Shown here: piece by piece, positions 42,106 through 50,134 of the stretch
Position numbering within the stretch: position 1 is the first letter of the stretch
Layout of the letters: every line of letters begins with the position of its first letter
Assembly: GCA_017430365.1 (NCBI GenBank)
Contig: JAFRNC010000004.1
Location: 310,001-374,000 of the forward strand
DNA length: 64,000 bases
Direction of reading: 5' to 3'
Origin: Bacteroidales bacterium
GTDB taxonomy: Bacteria; Bacteroidota; Bacteroidia; Bacteroidales; UBA932
Made by a program: the position numbers and the translations under genes
The notes under the pieces: generated by a model
What the model was told of the DNA's origin: nothing
What the model saw: the letters and a program-made list of their open reading frames with translations, nothing else
Databases searched by the model: none

Positions 42106-43467
42106 CTATGCCTCGTCATTCGTGTTCCTGAACATTTTCTCGATTCCGTCAAACAATCCCGGGCCGTCTCCGCCACCCCTTTTGCCGCCGAACAGCCCGC
42201 GGCCCCTGGGCGTGGACTTCGAATGCTCCGGTTCAGGGACGGTGCCGGTTTCCAACGGTCGCCCGACGGGTTGCTCCGGCTCAAGTTCGCTTTCCAGAGC
42301 GAAGGAGAGCATCGGGTCGAGGGTTTCAAGCACAAGCCCGACAACAGTCGATGCGTACACGTCGAAAGCTTCCTCCACGCTGTCGCCGGTGACGGCGCCT
42401 TGCGGCGCTGCCAGACGGACTTTGCATCCAAGCAGGGATCCTGCGAGCTGCGCGATATTGCCGAGATGGCTGGTGCCTCCGGTAATGACCACTCCGGCGG
42501 GGATGCGGTTCGCGCAGCCGGACTGTCCGATGACATATGCCACCGCATCAAAGATTTCGCTCATCCTCGCCTCGATGATACGCGTAAGCAGCATCAGGTC
42601 CACCTCGCCCTCGACGAAATCGCTCTCGTCCCTGAGCACGAGTTTCCGGTTCTCGATGGCGTATTCCTCGCAGCATCGGCCCTGTTGTATCTTTATGTTC
42701 TCAGCCCACTGCCGAGTGATGCCCGTGTCGGTCCTGATGTCGCCTGTCACGGCTTCCCCGCCGAAGGGGATCACAGCTACGTGGCGGACGATATTGTCGC
42801 GGACTACCGCCACCCCGGCAGTGCCCTTGCCGATATCGACAAGCGCTACTCCGCTCTCCATCTCACGGGATGTCAGCACCGCACGGGCGGACGCCACAGG
42901 CGTAAGGACAGCCTTATGTAATGCAAGGCCGCATAGTTCCAACACCTTGATCCGCCTGTCCAGGATGGCCTTCCTTCCGCCGAAAAGAGTAAAATGCGCC
43001 TCTAATTCCTTCCCCGTCGTTCCGACAAGTTCATCACTGACTATGCCGATCCGGTCTTCCGTATCATAGCTTTGAGGAACGGCCTCGAATACGGCCTCGC
43101 CTTCGCCGAGACGGACCTTGAACTGTGAGCGGACAATCTGCAGGACTTCCTGCTGGGTAATGCCCGCATCCGGATCGACACGCTTGACGACACTGTCCTG
43201 CTTCATCCGGTGGATAACCCGGCCGGATATGCCGACTGTAACTTCATTGATCTTCTCCCCGAGCCCGGCCTCGGCCCGGTCGATAAGGGTGCGGACAATC
43301 TCCGCCACTTTGATATCATTATTGATTTCGCCGCATTCCACGCCCGCCGACGGGGCGTCGTGATAGCCTACGATCCTGATGCCGGCGCCGGTTTTCTCTC
43401 CGACGGCCAGCGCCACCTTGGAACTTCCGATGTCCAAGGCTGCCACATAACGGTCCGAAGTTCTCAT
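42106..43467 (-). CDS. ftsA: FtsA actin-like cell-division protein homologue
   Basis: A 453-residue actin-fold protein. YVAALDIGSSKVALAVGEK is the phosphate-1 loop, the SHS2/1C domain lies around ~85-165 (VTVGISGRVIHRMKQDSVV), VALVDIGKGTAGVAVVRDN is phosphate-2, and GVVITGGTSHLGNIAQLA is the adenosine loop. The C-terminus (GLFDGIEKMFRN) is an amphipathic helix that fits a membrane-targeting sequence. It would tether FtsZ to the membrane. It overlaps the mreB homologue by 4 bases, an unusual pairing of rod-shape and division genes. The phosphate-2 motif has GKGTAG where FtsA usually has GGGTT, which hints at altered ATP handling. Confidence 0.9.
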   Translation of the reverse strand: MRTSDRYVAALDIGSSKVALAVGEKTGAGIRIVGYHDAPSAGVECGEINNDIKVAEIVRTLIDRAEAGLGEKINEVTVGISGRVIHRMKQDSVVKRVDPDAGITQQEVLQIVRSQFKVRLGEGEAVFEAVPQSYDTEDRIGIVSDELVGTTGKELEAHFTLFGGRKAILDRRIKVLELCGLALHKAVLTPVASARAVLTSREMESGVALVDIGKGTAGVAVVRDNIVRHVAVIPFGGEAVTGDIRTDTGITRQWAENIKIQQGRCCEEYAIENRKLVLRDESDFVEGEVDLMLLTRIIEARMSEIFDAVAYVIGQSGCANRIPAGVVITGGTSHLGNIAQLAGSLLGCKVRLAAPQGAVTGDSVEEAFDVYASTVVGLVLETLDPMLSFALESELEPEQPVGRPLETGTVPEPEHSKSTPRGRGLFGGKRGGGDGPGLFDGIEKMFRNTNDEA

Positions 43468-44489
43468 CGCATCAGGAACGGATAGTTGTCGGTATTCTTC
43501 AATGCGAGGCAGGTGCCTCGGGCGACGGCCTTGAGCGGGTCGTCGGCCACATGGAACTGGATATTGACCTTATCGGTGAAGCGCTGTGCGATTCCCCGGA
43601 GCAGCGCGCCGCCGCCGGCCAGCCAGATACCGTTGTGGACAATGTTCGAGTAGATTTCGGGCGGAGTTTTCTGCAAGACCTTGAGGATTTCGTTCTCAAT
43701 TTTTGAGATAGTCTTGTCGATGCATTCAGCCACCTCGCCGTAGGAAATCATCGCGGAAGCCGGATGCGGAGTGGCAAGATTCCGGCCTTCGACCAAAAAG
43801 TCCGCCGGAGCCTCTTCGGGCGGCAACTCCTTCAGCACGGAACCAACCGAGAATTTGATCTGCTCGGCAGTAGTACGGCCAATGCTGATGCCGTGTTTCT
43901 GCCCCAGATAGTCGATGATATCGTTGGTGATCTCGTTTCCGGCCACGTGAATGCTGGAGGATGGTTCGACGATGCCGCCAAGCGAGATGACGGCAATCTC
44001 GGTGGTTCCTCCGCCGATGTCGACCACCATGTTCCCGTTCGGCGCCAATACGTCGAGACCGATGCCCAGCGCAGAAGCCATCGGCTCATAGATCATCAGC
44101 GGATCGCGGGCACCGGCATGGGCGGCGGAGTCACGGATGGAACGCATATCGACCGGCGTGGCACCGCCGGGAATGCCGATTACAAGATTGAGGGAGGGAT
44201 GGATCAAGCTGCGCTTGTTTCCCAGGGCTTTCCGGATGAAGCCAGTGAGCATCATCTCGGCCGCATCGTAGTCGGCTATGACGCCGTTCATAAGGGGACG
44301 CACAGTGTAAATGCGCGCATTGGTATGCTCTTCTATGAGCTGTGCCTCAGTGCCGATAGCGACCAGTTTCCCGGTCTTCGCCTCCACGGCGATTATGCTG
44401 GGCTCGTCAAGCACGATCTTGTCGTCCTTGAAAATAACGGTGTTGGCCGTGCCCAGGTCGATGGCCAACTCCTGTCTGAAAAAAGACAT
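43464..44489 (-). CDS. mreB: MreB rod-shape actin homologue (possibly a paralogue)
   Basis: A 341-residue protein. I start it at MSFFRQELAIDLGTANTVIF because this is the canonical MreB N-terminus; the open frame extends upstream into the preceding gene. RPLMNGVIADYDAAEMML, VVDIGGGTTEIAVISLGGI and NGIWLAGGGALLRGIAQRF are MreB signatures. MreB filaments guide lateral wall synthesis. No mreC, mreD, pbp2 or rodA follows; instead it overlaps ftsA by 4 bases. A second, canonical mreB operon is therefore likely elsewhere. The N-terminal membrane-binding helix (SFFRQE) is short. Confidence 0.9.
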   Translation of the reverse strand: MSFFRQELAIDLGTANTVIFKDDKIVLDEPSIIAVEAKTGKLVAIGTEAQLIEEHTNARIYTVRPLMNGVIADYDAAEMMLTGFIRKALGNKRSLIHPSLNLVIGIPGGATPVDMRSIRDSAAHAGARDPLMIYEPMASALGIGLDVLAPNGNMVVDIGGGTTEIAVISLGGIVEPSSSIHVAGNEITNDIIDYLGQKHGISIGRTTAEQIKFSVGSVLKELPPEEAPADFLVEGRNLATPHPASAMISYGEVAECIDKTISKIENEILKVLQKTPPEIYSNIVHNGIWLAGGGALLRGIAQRFTDKVNIQFHVADDPLKAVARGTCLALKNTDNYPFLMR

Positions 44490-44532
44490 TGCAGTATAGG
44501 TTTTAGTGATGTGTTGTTCTTGTCGGAGTCGA

Positions 44533-45231
44533 TCAGGACAGGATTTTGTTCCCGGCGGCATCGGTCGGGGGCGCAAGCAGAGCCGTATTGACGGCATCCT
44601 GCGATGCCTTCTTCTTCTCTTCCCTGAGATGGTCATAACGGCTGTAGAAATACCGCCCGGTATTCTCGACGACTTCAATGAAGTAACGGAGTTTGTTCCG
44701 GATGTACAGATATGTGTCTGCATAGATATCGGCGGATATCAGGAAACAGCCGTCTTCAGGGATGATGAATACACATGCGCCGTATGAGCGGAGCGAGACA
44801 TACTGTGCCACCTCTTTCATCAGCTCTACATCATCGTCGGATTCCAACTTGAATACAAGCAATAATGACATGTATGGAAGATTCCCGACATTCAACCGGT
44901 AATTGCGGTCATTGTATGAGAACTTCAACGCATCCGGATCCGTATCCTGGATCTTCGGTGATATTCCGTTGTAGCGCAACGCCAGGCGGACGGATTCGAG
45001 TGTGACCGGCTTGCTTTCAATTAACCGGTCAGGGTCGATAGTATCTTGTTCCTTTTCCTTGGATTCCTGCGGGGACGGCATCTTGCAGGCGATACGGCTC
45101 ATCGTCTCGCCAAGGCCGTGCAATTCTTTGGTCAGCTTTGAGTATCTCTCACTGTTGCCATGACTGATAATCCATAGTACCAGTAAGATTATCGCCAGTC
45201 CGGCAAAGATAAAAATGAGGATTGTTTCCAT
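44533..45231 (-). CDS. Membrane-anchored protein with YbjN-like domain and TDAAGNKILS tail
   Basis: A 232-residue protein. I start at METILIFIFAGLAIILLVLW, which is a single N-terminal membrane helix. A charged linker follows, then an alpha/beta domain (LESVRLALRYNGISPKIQD, YRLNVGNLPYMSLLLVFKLE, GACVFIIPEDGCFLISADI) that resembles YbjN/type III secretion chaperone-like folds. The last residues, ALLAPPTDAAGNKILS, match those of the protein at 47470-48153 (TLLAAQTDAAGNKILS). The overall layout is the same, so the two are paralogues. It is 43 bases upstream of mreB and probably in one operon. Function is unknown. Confidence 0.7.
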   Translation of the reverse strand: METILIFIFAGLAIILLVLWIISHGNSERYSKLTKELHGLGETMSRIACKMPSPQESKEKEQDTIDPDRLIESKPVTLESVRLALRYNGISPKIQDTDPDALKFSYNDRNYRLNVGNLPYMSLLLVFKLESDDDVELMKEVAQYVSLRSYGACVFIIPEDGCFLISADIYADTYLYIRNKLRYFIEVVENTGRYFYSRYDHLREEKKKASQDAVNTALLAPPTDAAGNKILS

Positions 45232-45294
45232 AATTTGAAATGCTAAAAAGTCAACCCCTGACTTATTCGGGCGGGGCTCATTCAAATATTCAGT

Positions 45295-45309
45295 TTTGAA
45301 AGTTTCAAA
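45295..45309. repeat. Short perfect palindrome upstream of the YbjN-like gene
   Basis: TTTGAAA and TTTCAAA around a central G, in the 116-base gap between the TPR/retropepsin gene and the YbjN-like gene. It could be an operator for an internal promoter. No strong -7 element is visible there. Confidence 0.35.
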
Positions 45310-45347
45310 GAGGCGTCGATTACTTCATGGATGAATAGTTGTGCCTT

Positions 45348-47429
45348 TTATTTGTTCTTAATGATGAGTTTATTATTCATGTTGTCGATGGTAATGGTGC
45401 CGAAACGTTCGAGCGCAGACTGGCCGAGGAGCAGCGGGGCCTTCTGGTTCTTGACGACGGATGCCTCAATGTTCTTGAGGGAGAACTCCCCCACTTTCAC
45501 TTCTTTGAGGCAGATTACCGCACCCTCGCAGATGTTTCCCGAGGCCGTGAGATATTTGCGTGAGCCCCTGAAGTCCCGTTCCGAGAGGTAGTCGTTTTTC
45601 AACATGAAGTCCGCCTCGACCGACGAGAGAGTGACGTCGCTCGCTCCCGTGTCGAATATGAACTTCAGCGGCAAGCCGTTGATAGTGCACGGCACCTCAT
45701 ACGTTCCGCCCGACCTGCGTTTCATCGGAATCTCGCTGATGAGGGAACCGGTACGCGTATGCTGCACGACGGAAGTATCCGTCGCCGGTACCCCTGCATC
45801 CGGTTCCGGCTGATCCGCATAGGACTTATATTTCCCGACCAGCGCCTTGTAAGCGGGAAGATTCCGGATCGGATCCATATCGTCGTCGTGCTCGAGATGT
45901 GCAAACCGGCGGAATCCTTTCTGAAAAGCCGTATCGAGCGCCGCCAGCGACTCTTCCAGTTTTCCCATCCGGCCGTACAGGCATGCCTTGTCGTAATAAC
46001 TCCCTTTATCGTCCGGATCGGCAGCAATCACGCGACTCATCCACTCCTCCGCTTCTTCAGCATGTCCCAAGCCCAGCAAGGCATAATGACGGCAGCTCCC
46101 ATCTCCGGGAACCGTATCCAGTTCCAATACTTTTTCATAGTCGGCTCGGGCCTCGTCGGGATGATACTGCCTGATCAGATCGGCACGGCTCAGGAAAAGA
46201 TAAGGATAGCTCTGGTCAACCTTGATTCCTTCGTTATAATAAAGAACGGCCTGACGGGGATCGCCGGAGAGTTCATAACTCCAGCCGATGGCGTAGTAAT
46301 AGTATCCTTCGGCAGGATCTTTCTCAAGGCATGCCTGATAGTCCCTGACAGCCTCCCCATAGAAGCCGCCTGAACGGAGCGCATCACCGCGGTAGCCAAG
46401 GTATTCCCAATCGCCTGTCTGTTCGAACGCTTCCGCATAATCGTCGGCCGCTTTGCGATATTCATCCAATTCCTCGAAACACTGTGCGCGCGCAACCAGC
46501 AGAACGGCATCCCTGTCGAGGTCATCGAGCAGCCTGTCGTACACGCCCAAGGCACTCCGATAATCACCATGGTCTTCATACAGGGTCGTAAGCAGGACCT
46601 GCCAGCGCAGGGGTTCATCCGAAGAATTGACCAAAGACTTTACTTTAGCCACGGCATAATCGTAAGACTTACCGCAATAATCGGCTATTGCAGGAATCGG
46701 AGCATCTTCATCCAGTTCAAGAAGCTTCAACGCGGCCTCAATGCAGGCTTCACGCCGGTCCATCTTGTCGAGAACCCGCATCTTGAACTTATACACCGAA
46801 CTGTAGTCTTCATCGATGGCCTGCGCTTTTTCAAGCCACTCCAACGCTTCATCATACTGTCCATCATCCAGCCGATTCCGCGCCAGACCGACCATCGCGG
46901 CCGTATCCTCGCTGTCATCTTTCAGCATTTTGCGGTATACCTTCTCCGCCGCGGAGCGATCATCAGCCTTGTAATAGGCCTGCGCCAGCATGAACAAGAT
47001 ATCCTGCACGTGGCGGGGGTCATCCTTGCGGGCATATTTCTCCGCGCGGGTAAAGGCCTTTGCAGCATCCGGATGACGGTCCATCGCCTGAAAGACCAGG
47101 CCTTTCAGCGCATAGAGGCGCGATCTCTCCACTTCCGGCTCCCCGCCATAGCATCTGAGAGCACGGTCAATATCCTTCAGCGCAAGTGTGTTTTCGTCCG
47201 CCTCGTAATGAATCAGCGCACGCAGGTAAAGGGCATCGACGTTCTTCGGCGTGGATTTCAACTGCTTCTCGACCAATCGCATCGCCTCGTCGTTATCGTC
47301 GTTGTGATAAGCCTCGTCGGCCTTCCGGTAATCATAGTCCGAAACGTATTTCGGCTGGCAGGACGCCAGGCTCATCGCGGCCAGCAGCACGGCCGCGAAA
47401 CAACAAAAGGAGAAAGTGGTTCGGTTCAT
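45348..47429 (-). CDS. TPR lipoprotein with C-terminal retropepsin-like aspartyl protease domain
   Basis: A 693-residue lipoprotein (signal ending AAMSLASC). Residues ~30-545 hold about a dozen TPR-like helical repeats (AMRLVEKQLKSTPKNVDALY, AFTRAEKYARKDDP, AALDTAFQKGFRRFAHL). The C-terminal ~130 residues form a retroviral-type aspartyl protease fold: EVPCTINGLPLKFIFDTGAS with catalytic Asp593, and LLLGQSALERFG for the second hydrophobic-Gly block. Bacterial members act as dimers in the periplasm or at the membrane. The gene lies between two paralogous membrane proteins with an identical tail, in the direction of mreB-ftsA-ftsZ. It could cleave or scaffold those proteins; that is a guess. Confidence 0.85.
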   Translation of the reverse strand: MNRTTFSFCCFAAVLLAAMSLASCQPKYVSDYDYRKADEAYHNDDNDEAMRLVEKQLKSTPKNVDALYLRALIHYEADENTLALKDIDRALRCYGGEPEVERSRLYALKGLVFQAMDRHPDAAKAFTRAEKYARKDDPRHVQDILFMLAQAYYKADDRSAAEKVYRKMLKDDSEDTAAMVGLARNRLDDGQYDEALEWLEKAQAIDEDYSSVYKFKMRVLDKMDRREACIEAALKLLELDEDAPIPAIADYCGKSYDYAVAKVKSLVNSSDEPLRWQVLLTTLYEDHGDYRSALGVYDRLLDDLDRDAVLLVARAQCFEELDEYRKAADDYAEAFEQTGDWEYLGYRGDALRSGGFYGEAVRDYQACLEKDPAEGYYYYAIGWSYELSGDPRQAVLYYNEGIKVDQSYPYLFLSRADLIRQYHPDEARADYEKVLELDTVPGDGSCRHYALLGLGHAEEAEEWMSRVIAADPDDKGSYYDKACLYGRMGKLEESLAALDTAFQKGFRRFAHLEHDDDMDPIRNLPAYKALVGKYKSYADQPEPDAGVPATDTSVVQHTRTGSLISEIPMKRRSGGTYEVPCTINGLPLKFIFDTGASDVTLSSVEADFMLKNDYLSERDFRGSRKYLTASGNICEGAVICLKEVKVGEFSLKNIEASVVKNQKAPLLLGQSALERFGTITIDNMNNKLIIKNK

Positions 47430-47469
47430 AGTATGGGTTCGGGGGTGATTATTCAGTTAGTTTCTTTAT

Positions 47470-48153
47470 TTACGACAAGATCTTATTACCGGCAGCGTCG
47501 GTCTGGGCGGCCAGGAGCGTGGTTTGCAGCGCCTCGTTCGAAATATCTTTCTGCTCTTCCCGCTTCTTGCGATACAACTCTTCGAAGCGATGCTGAGCCT
47601 CAAGGATGATATCGATATAGTTGCGCAGGTTGTCGCGGAATTGCAGGCAGGAATCGGTCAGGAAATCGGCTTGGAACACATAATAGCCCTTGGAAGAAAC
47701 GCTGACCTTTGCGATATACATATTGTAGGTGATTTCCCCGGCGGCCGTTCTCATAAGATTAATATCCTCCTCAGGAAGATTAAAGCGGAAGCCAGCCTCG
47801 ATTGACACATAGGGAAGATGTGCCATGTTGAGGCGATAGTTGATCTGGTTGCAGCTGAAGTGGACGATGTCCGGCTCGTCCGGATTCGGGTCTTCAATCG
47901 TCAGATGATGATACCGCAAGGCTTCCAGGGCGAACTCTTTCGTGACAGGGGAGCATAATTCCCGGTCCTGAGCGGGTCGCCCTTCATCGGCTCTGCCGGA
48001 CAGCTTAGTGACCTTGTCGTCGATGGACGATAAGATCCGGTCGATCCGCCCGACCGTCGTGTGATAATCCTCTTCCCCGTATTTTTCCTTCAGCCACAAG
48101 GCGGAGAATAAGAGTGTGAGGACGAAGAAGACAATGATTAAGAAGGTTTCCAT
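47470..48153 (-). CDS. Membrane-anchored protein with YbjN-like domain and TDAAGNKILS tail
   Basis: A 227-residue protein with one N-terminal membrane helix (METFLIIVFFVLTLLFSALW). A linker with IDRILSSIDDKVTKL coiled coil follows, then an alpha/beta domain (KEFALEALRYHHLTIED, YRLNMAHLPYVSIEAGFRF, YYVFQADFLTDSCLQF). It is paralogous to the protein at 44533-45231: same length, same layout, and the same last ten residues TDAAGNKILS. The strict conservation of the tail in otherwise divergent proteins suggests that it is a binding or cleavage signal. It is the first gene of the minus-strand run that leads to mreB-ftsA-ftsZ. Function is unknown. Confidence 0.72.
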   Translation of the reverse strand: METFLIIVFFVLTLLFSALWLKEKYGEEDYHTTVGRIDRILSSIDDKVTKLSGRADEGRPAQDRELCSPVTKEFALEALRYHHLTIEDPNPDEPDIVHFSCNQINYRLNMAHLPYVSIEAGFRFNLPEEDINLMRTAAGEITYNMYIAKVSVSSKGYYVFQADFLTDSCLQFRDNLRNYIDIILEAQHRFEELYRKKREEQKDISNEALQTTLLAAQTDAAGNKILS

Positions 48154-48550
48154 ATGGTTTTAGATTTGAATGGGCGTGGCTTTGACAGTGGCAAAAGTAG
48201 ATTCAGTTCGCGAATTGTATCTTCGCAAATTAAGGGCGGAGCCAGACCGAAGGGGCAAAGCTAGCGCCCCCCTGGGACATCCTCATCCCATGGCCGGTAC
48301 AGGTAAAAAACTATGGTCGGAAGCCTATGAGGCCGGGACTTGCGGTGACGATGGCCACCGCGCAAGTGAAATGCGCTTTAACTGATTCATAACAAATGTG
48401 ATGTGTGATGTGAGTGTTCCCGGCCCGCCCCGTGGGGCGGTATCGCTTTACAAATTTAGAGTGTTGAGATGATTTTTGCAATAGTTTTTTGCATATTATT
48501 TTTTAGTTAACATTTCGCGATAGTCTCATTATTCGGCAATCAATAAACTT

Positions 48551-48620
48551 CGCGTTAATTTTACACAAAATTAGGAATTTCTTATTACATGCACAAATTT
48601 TATTGAGTAAAATTTACGCG
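48551..48620. promoter_or_regulatory. Operator-like inverted repeat upstream of the Nudix-TIR operon
   Basis: CGCGTTAATTTTAC (48551-48564) and GTAAAATTTACGCG (48607-48620) are inverted repeats with one mismatch in 14 and 42 bases between. The right arm contains GTAAA-A-TTTAC, itself palindromic. It ends 7 bases before the -33 element, a fitting site for the Nudix-type regulator encoded next. Confidence 0.55.
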
Positions 48621-48627
48621 ATCCCTG

Positions 48628-48657
48628 TTTGCATCTGACGGAAAGTTTCTATATTTG
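48628..48657 (+). promoter_or_regulatory. Promoter of the Nudix-TIR-lysozyme operon
   Basis: TTTG (48628-48631), an 18-base spacer and TATATTTG (48650-48657) fit the Bacteroidetes consensus. The start codon is 29 bases downstream. Confidence 0.7.
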
Positions 48658-48686
48658 TATGTTTAATCAACAGAATACGATTCACT

Positions 48687-49412
48687 ATGGCAAAGAAAGG
48701 CCAATACACATACGAATATCCCCATCCAGCCGTCACTGCCGACTGCGTTGTCTTTGGCTACGACGGAAAAGAATTGAAAGTGCTTCTCATTAAGCGAGGG
48801 GCAGAAAAAGAAGCTAGTACTACAGCTTATGTCGGGGAATGGGCGCTCCCTGGTGGATTCCTCGACGTAGAGCGAGATAAGACTGTCACCCACACGGCTG
48901 CCCGGGAACTCAAGGAAGAGACTGGCTTGAAACTGGGCGTCAAAGATTTCAAGGAAGTGGCCACTTTCAGCGACATCAAGCGAGACCCTCGCGAGCGTGT
49001 CATTACAATTGCGCACTACGCTTTGGTCAAACTTTCCGACGTTCAGGCGGATACCGATGCCGACAAGGCCGAATGGTTCAGCATGAAGGATGTCCCTTCC
49101 CTTGCCTTCGACCACGACAAGATCCTCCGCGTGGCCTGTTCACGCCTGCGTCAGGACATTCATTTCGAGCCGGTCGGTTTCGACCTTATGCCCGAGATTT
49201 TCACGCTTCCTCAACTCCAGAATCTTTATGAATCCATTCTGGAAGTGAAGTTCGATCGCCGTAATTTTGCGAACAAGATGAAGCATTTTGGAATGCTGGT
49301 CGAAGTGGAGGATGACACACCGCGGCACGGGACCCGCACCCCTATCAAATACCGTTTTGACAAAGAGAACTACGAGCGGCTGAAAGCGAAAGGTTTCCAG
49401 CTTGAATTCTAA
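48687..49412 (+). CDS. Nudix-domain protein, probable NrtR/AraR-type regulator
   Basis: A 241-residue protein. An N-terminal Nudix domain (VVFGYDGKELKVLLIKRG, WALPGGFLDVERDK, RELKEETGL) is followed by a C-terminal winged-helix-like half (FTLPQLQNLYESILEVKFDR, YRFDKENYERLKAKGF). This pairing is that of NrtR/AraR-type regulators, whose Nudix domain senses ADP-ribose or a sugar rather than hydrolysing it. The Nudix box has extra residues between the GGFxxxE part and REL, which also argues for a sensor. It is the first gene of the operon with a TIR protein, 1 base before the TIR start. An ADP-ribose-type sensor next to a possible NADase is suggestive. Confidence 0.85.
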   Translation: MAKKGQYTYEYPHPAVTADCVVFGYDGKELKVLLIKRGAEKEASTTAYVGEWALPGGFLDVERDKTVTHTAARELKEETGLKLGVKDFKEVATFSDIKRDPRERVITIAHYALVKLSDVQADTDADKAEWFSMKDVPSLAFDHDKILRVACSRLRQDIHFEPVGFDLMPEIFTLPQLQNLYESILEVKFDRRNFANKMKHFGMLVEVEDDTPRHGTRTPIKYRFDKENYERLKAKGFQLEF

Positions 49413-49413
49413 T

Positions 49414-50130
49414 ATGGCCAAGGAGAAAACATACGATGTTTTCATCAGCTATCGCCGACAAGGCGGTGCCGAAAAGGCTGAGCTAACGAAGGGCGAACTC
49501 ATCAAGCGCGGCTTTCGTGAATCGCGTATCTTTCTCGACACCCGGAGTCTCACTTCCGGAAACTACCTGGAGACCATTCTTCACGCCGTTAAGAATTCAA
49601 AGAGCGTAGTTGTCATTATCACTAAGGATTGTTTCAAAGATCTTCCCACTGATAGTACCTGGGTACGCGAAATTGAGTACGCCATAGAGATGCACAAGAA
49701 CGTTGTTCCGGTCTATTTCGATGGTATTACTGGAGTGAGGGTCGATGAGGTCCCGTCATGCATCAGCAGCTTGTCGTTCGAAAACGCAGTCATCTATGTG
49801 CATTCTTATGCAGATGCCAGTTTCGATCGGCTTGTGTCGCGGTTGCCAAAAGAGCCGGTGAGTCTTCCAAAATGGAGCAAATGGCTGATTGGGGCTGCCA
49901 TTGCCGGCGGACTGGCGGTCGGCGGATATGGCGTGGTCGATCATTTTGCCGCTATGAATCTTGAGCCTGGGGAGGTTTATGTTGTTGACTCACCCAGTGC
50001 AAAGAGCTATCACCTCGACCGAAATTGCGTCACCTTGAAGAACGCAAAGCACAAAATCAAGAAGATTACCGAGGAAGAAGCTATTGAGCAAGGGAAGAAG
50101 CCTTGCAAGAAGTGTTATAAGGAAGATTAG
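49414..50130 (+). CDS. TIR-domain membrane protein with C-terminal Zn-ribbon-like motif
   Basis: A 238-residue protein from ATG 49414 (a TTG 12 bases earlier is less likely). TIR domain 1-148: KTYDVFISYRR, IFLDTRSLTSGNYLETI, VVVIITKDCF and WVREIEYAIEM, with Glu86 as the candidate NADase catalytic residue. One membrane helix (156-176, WLIGAAIAGGLAVGGYGVV) follows. The C-terminal ~55 residues have SYHLDRNC and KKPCKKCY (H200, C205, C231, C234), like a small zinc-binding Ada-type module. TIR proteins of bacteria often deplete NAD+ on infection. Membrane anchoring with an outer module suggests that it senses an envelope event. The GH25 gene follows by 4 bases. Confidence 0.85.
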   Translation: MAKEKTYDVFISYRRQGGAEKAELTKGELIKRGFRESRIFLDTRSLTSGNYLETILHAVKNSKSVVVIITKDCFKDLPTDSTWVREIEYAIEMHKNVVPVYFDGITGVRVDEVPSCISSLSFENAVIYVHSYADASFDRLVSRLPKEPVSLPKWSKWLIGAAIAGGLAVGGYGVVDHFAAMNLEPGEVYVVDSPSAKSYHLDRNCVTLKNAKHKIKKITEEEAIEQGKKPCKKCYKED

Positions 50131-50134
50131 CGTT

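Larger units (their letters stand above)
48154..48686. other. 533-base gene-poor junction between GC-rich region and AT-rich island
   Basis: The left part is GC-rich. It contains a 10-pair stem with a 2-base bulge (48338-48347 with 48356-48367) and a palindrome CCGCCCC-GT-GGGGCGG (48425-48440). The right part (from about 48460) becomes strongly AT-rich and holds the operator-like inverted repeat and promoter of the Nudix gene. A -7-like TACTTTTG on the minus strand (48192-48199) may drive the gene at 47470-48153. I see no tRNA or convincing protein gene. A structured RNA in 48215-48450 is possible. Confidence 0.45.

Noticed and set aside
48170..48385. Small plus-strand frame of 71 codons
   Set aside because: No homology that I recognise, odd composition, no promoter or ribosome-site context; the stretch looks more like structured non-coding DNA.
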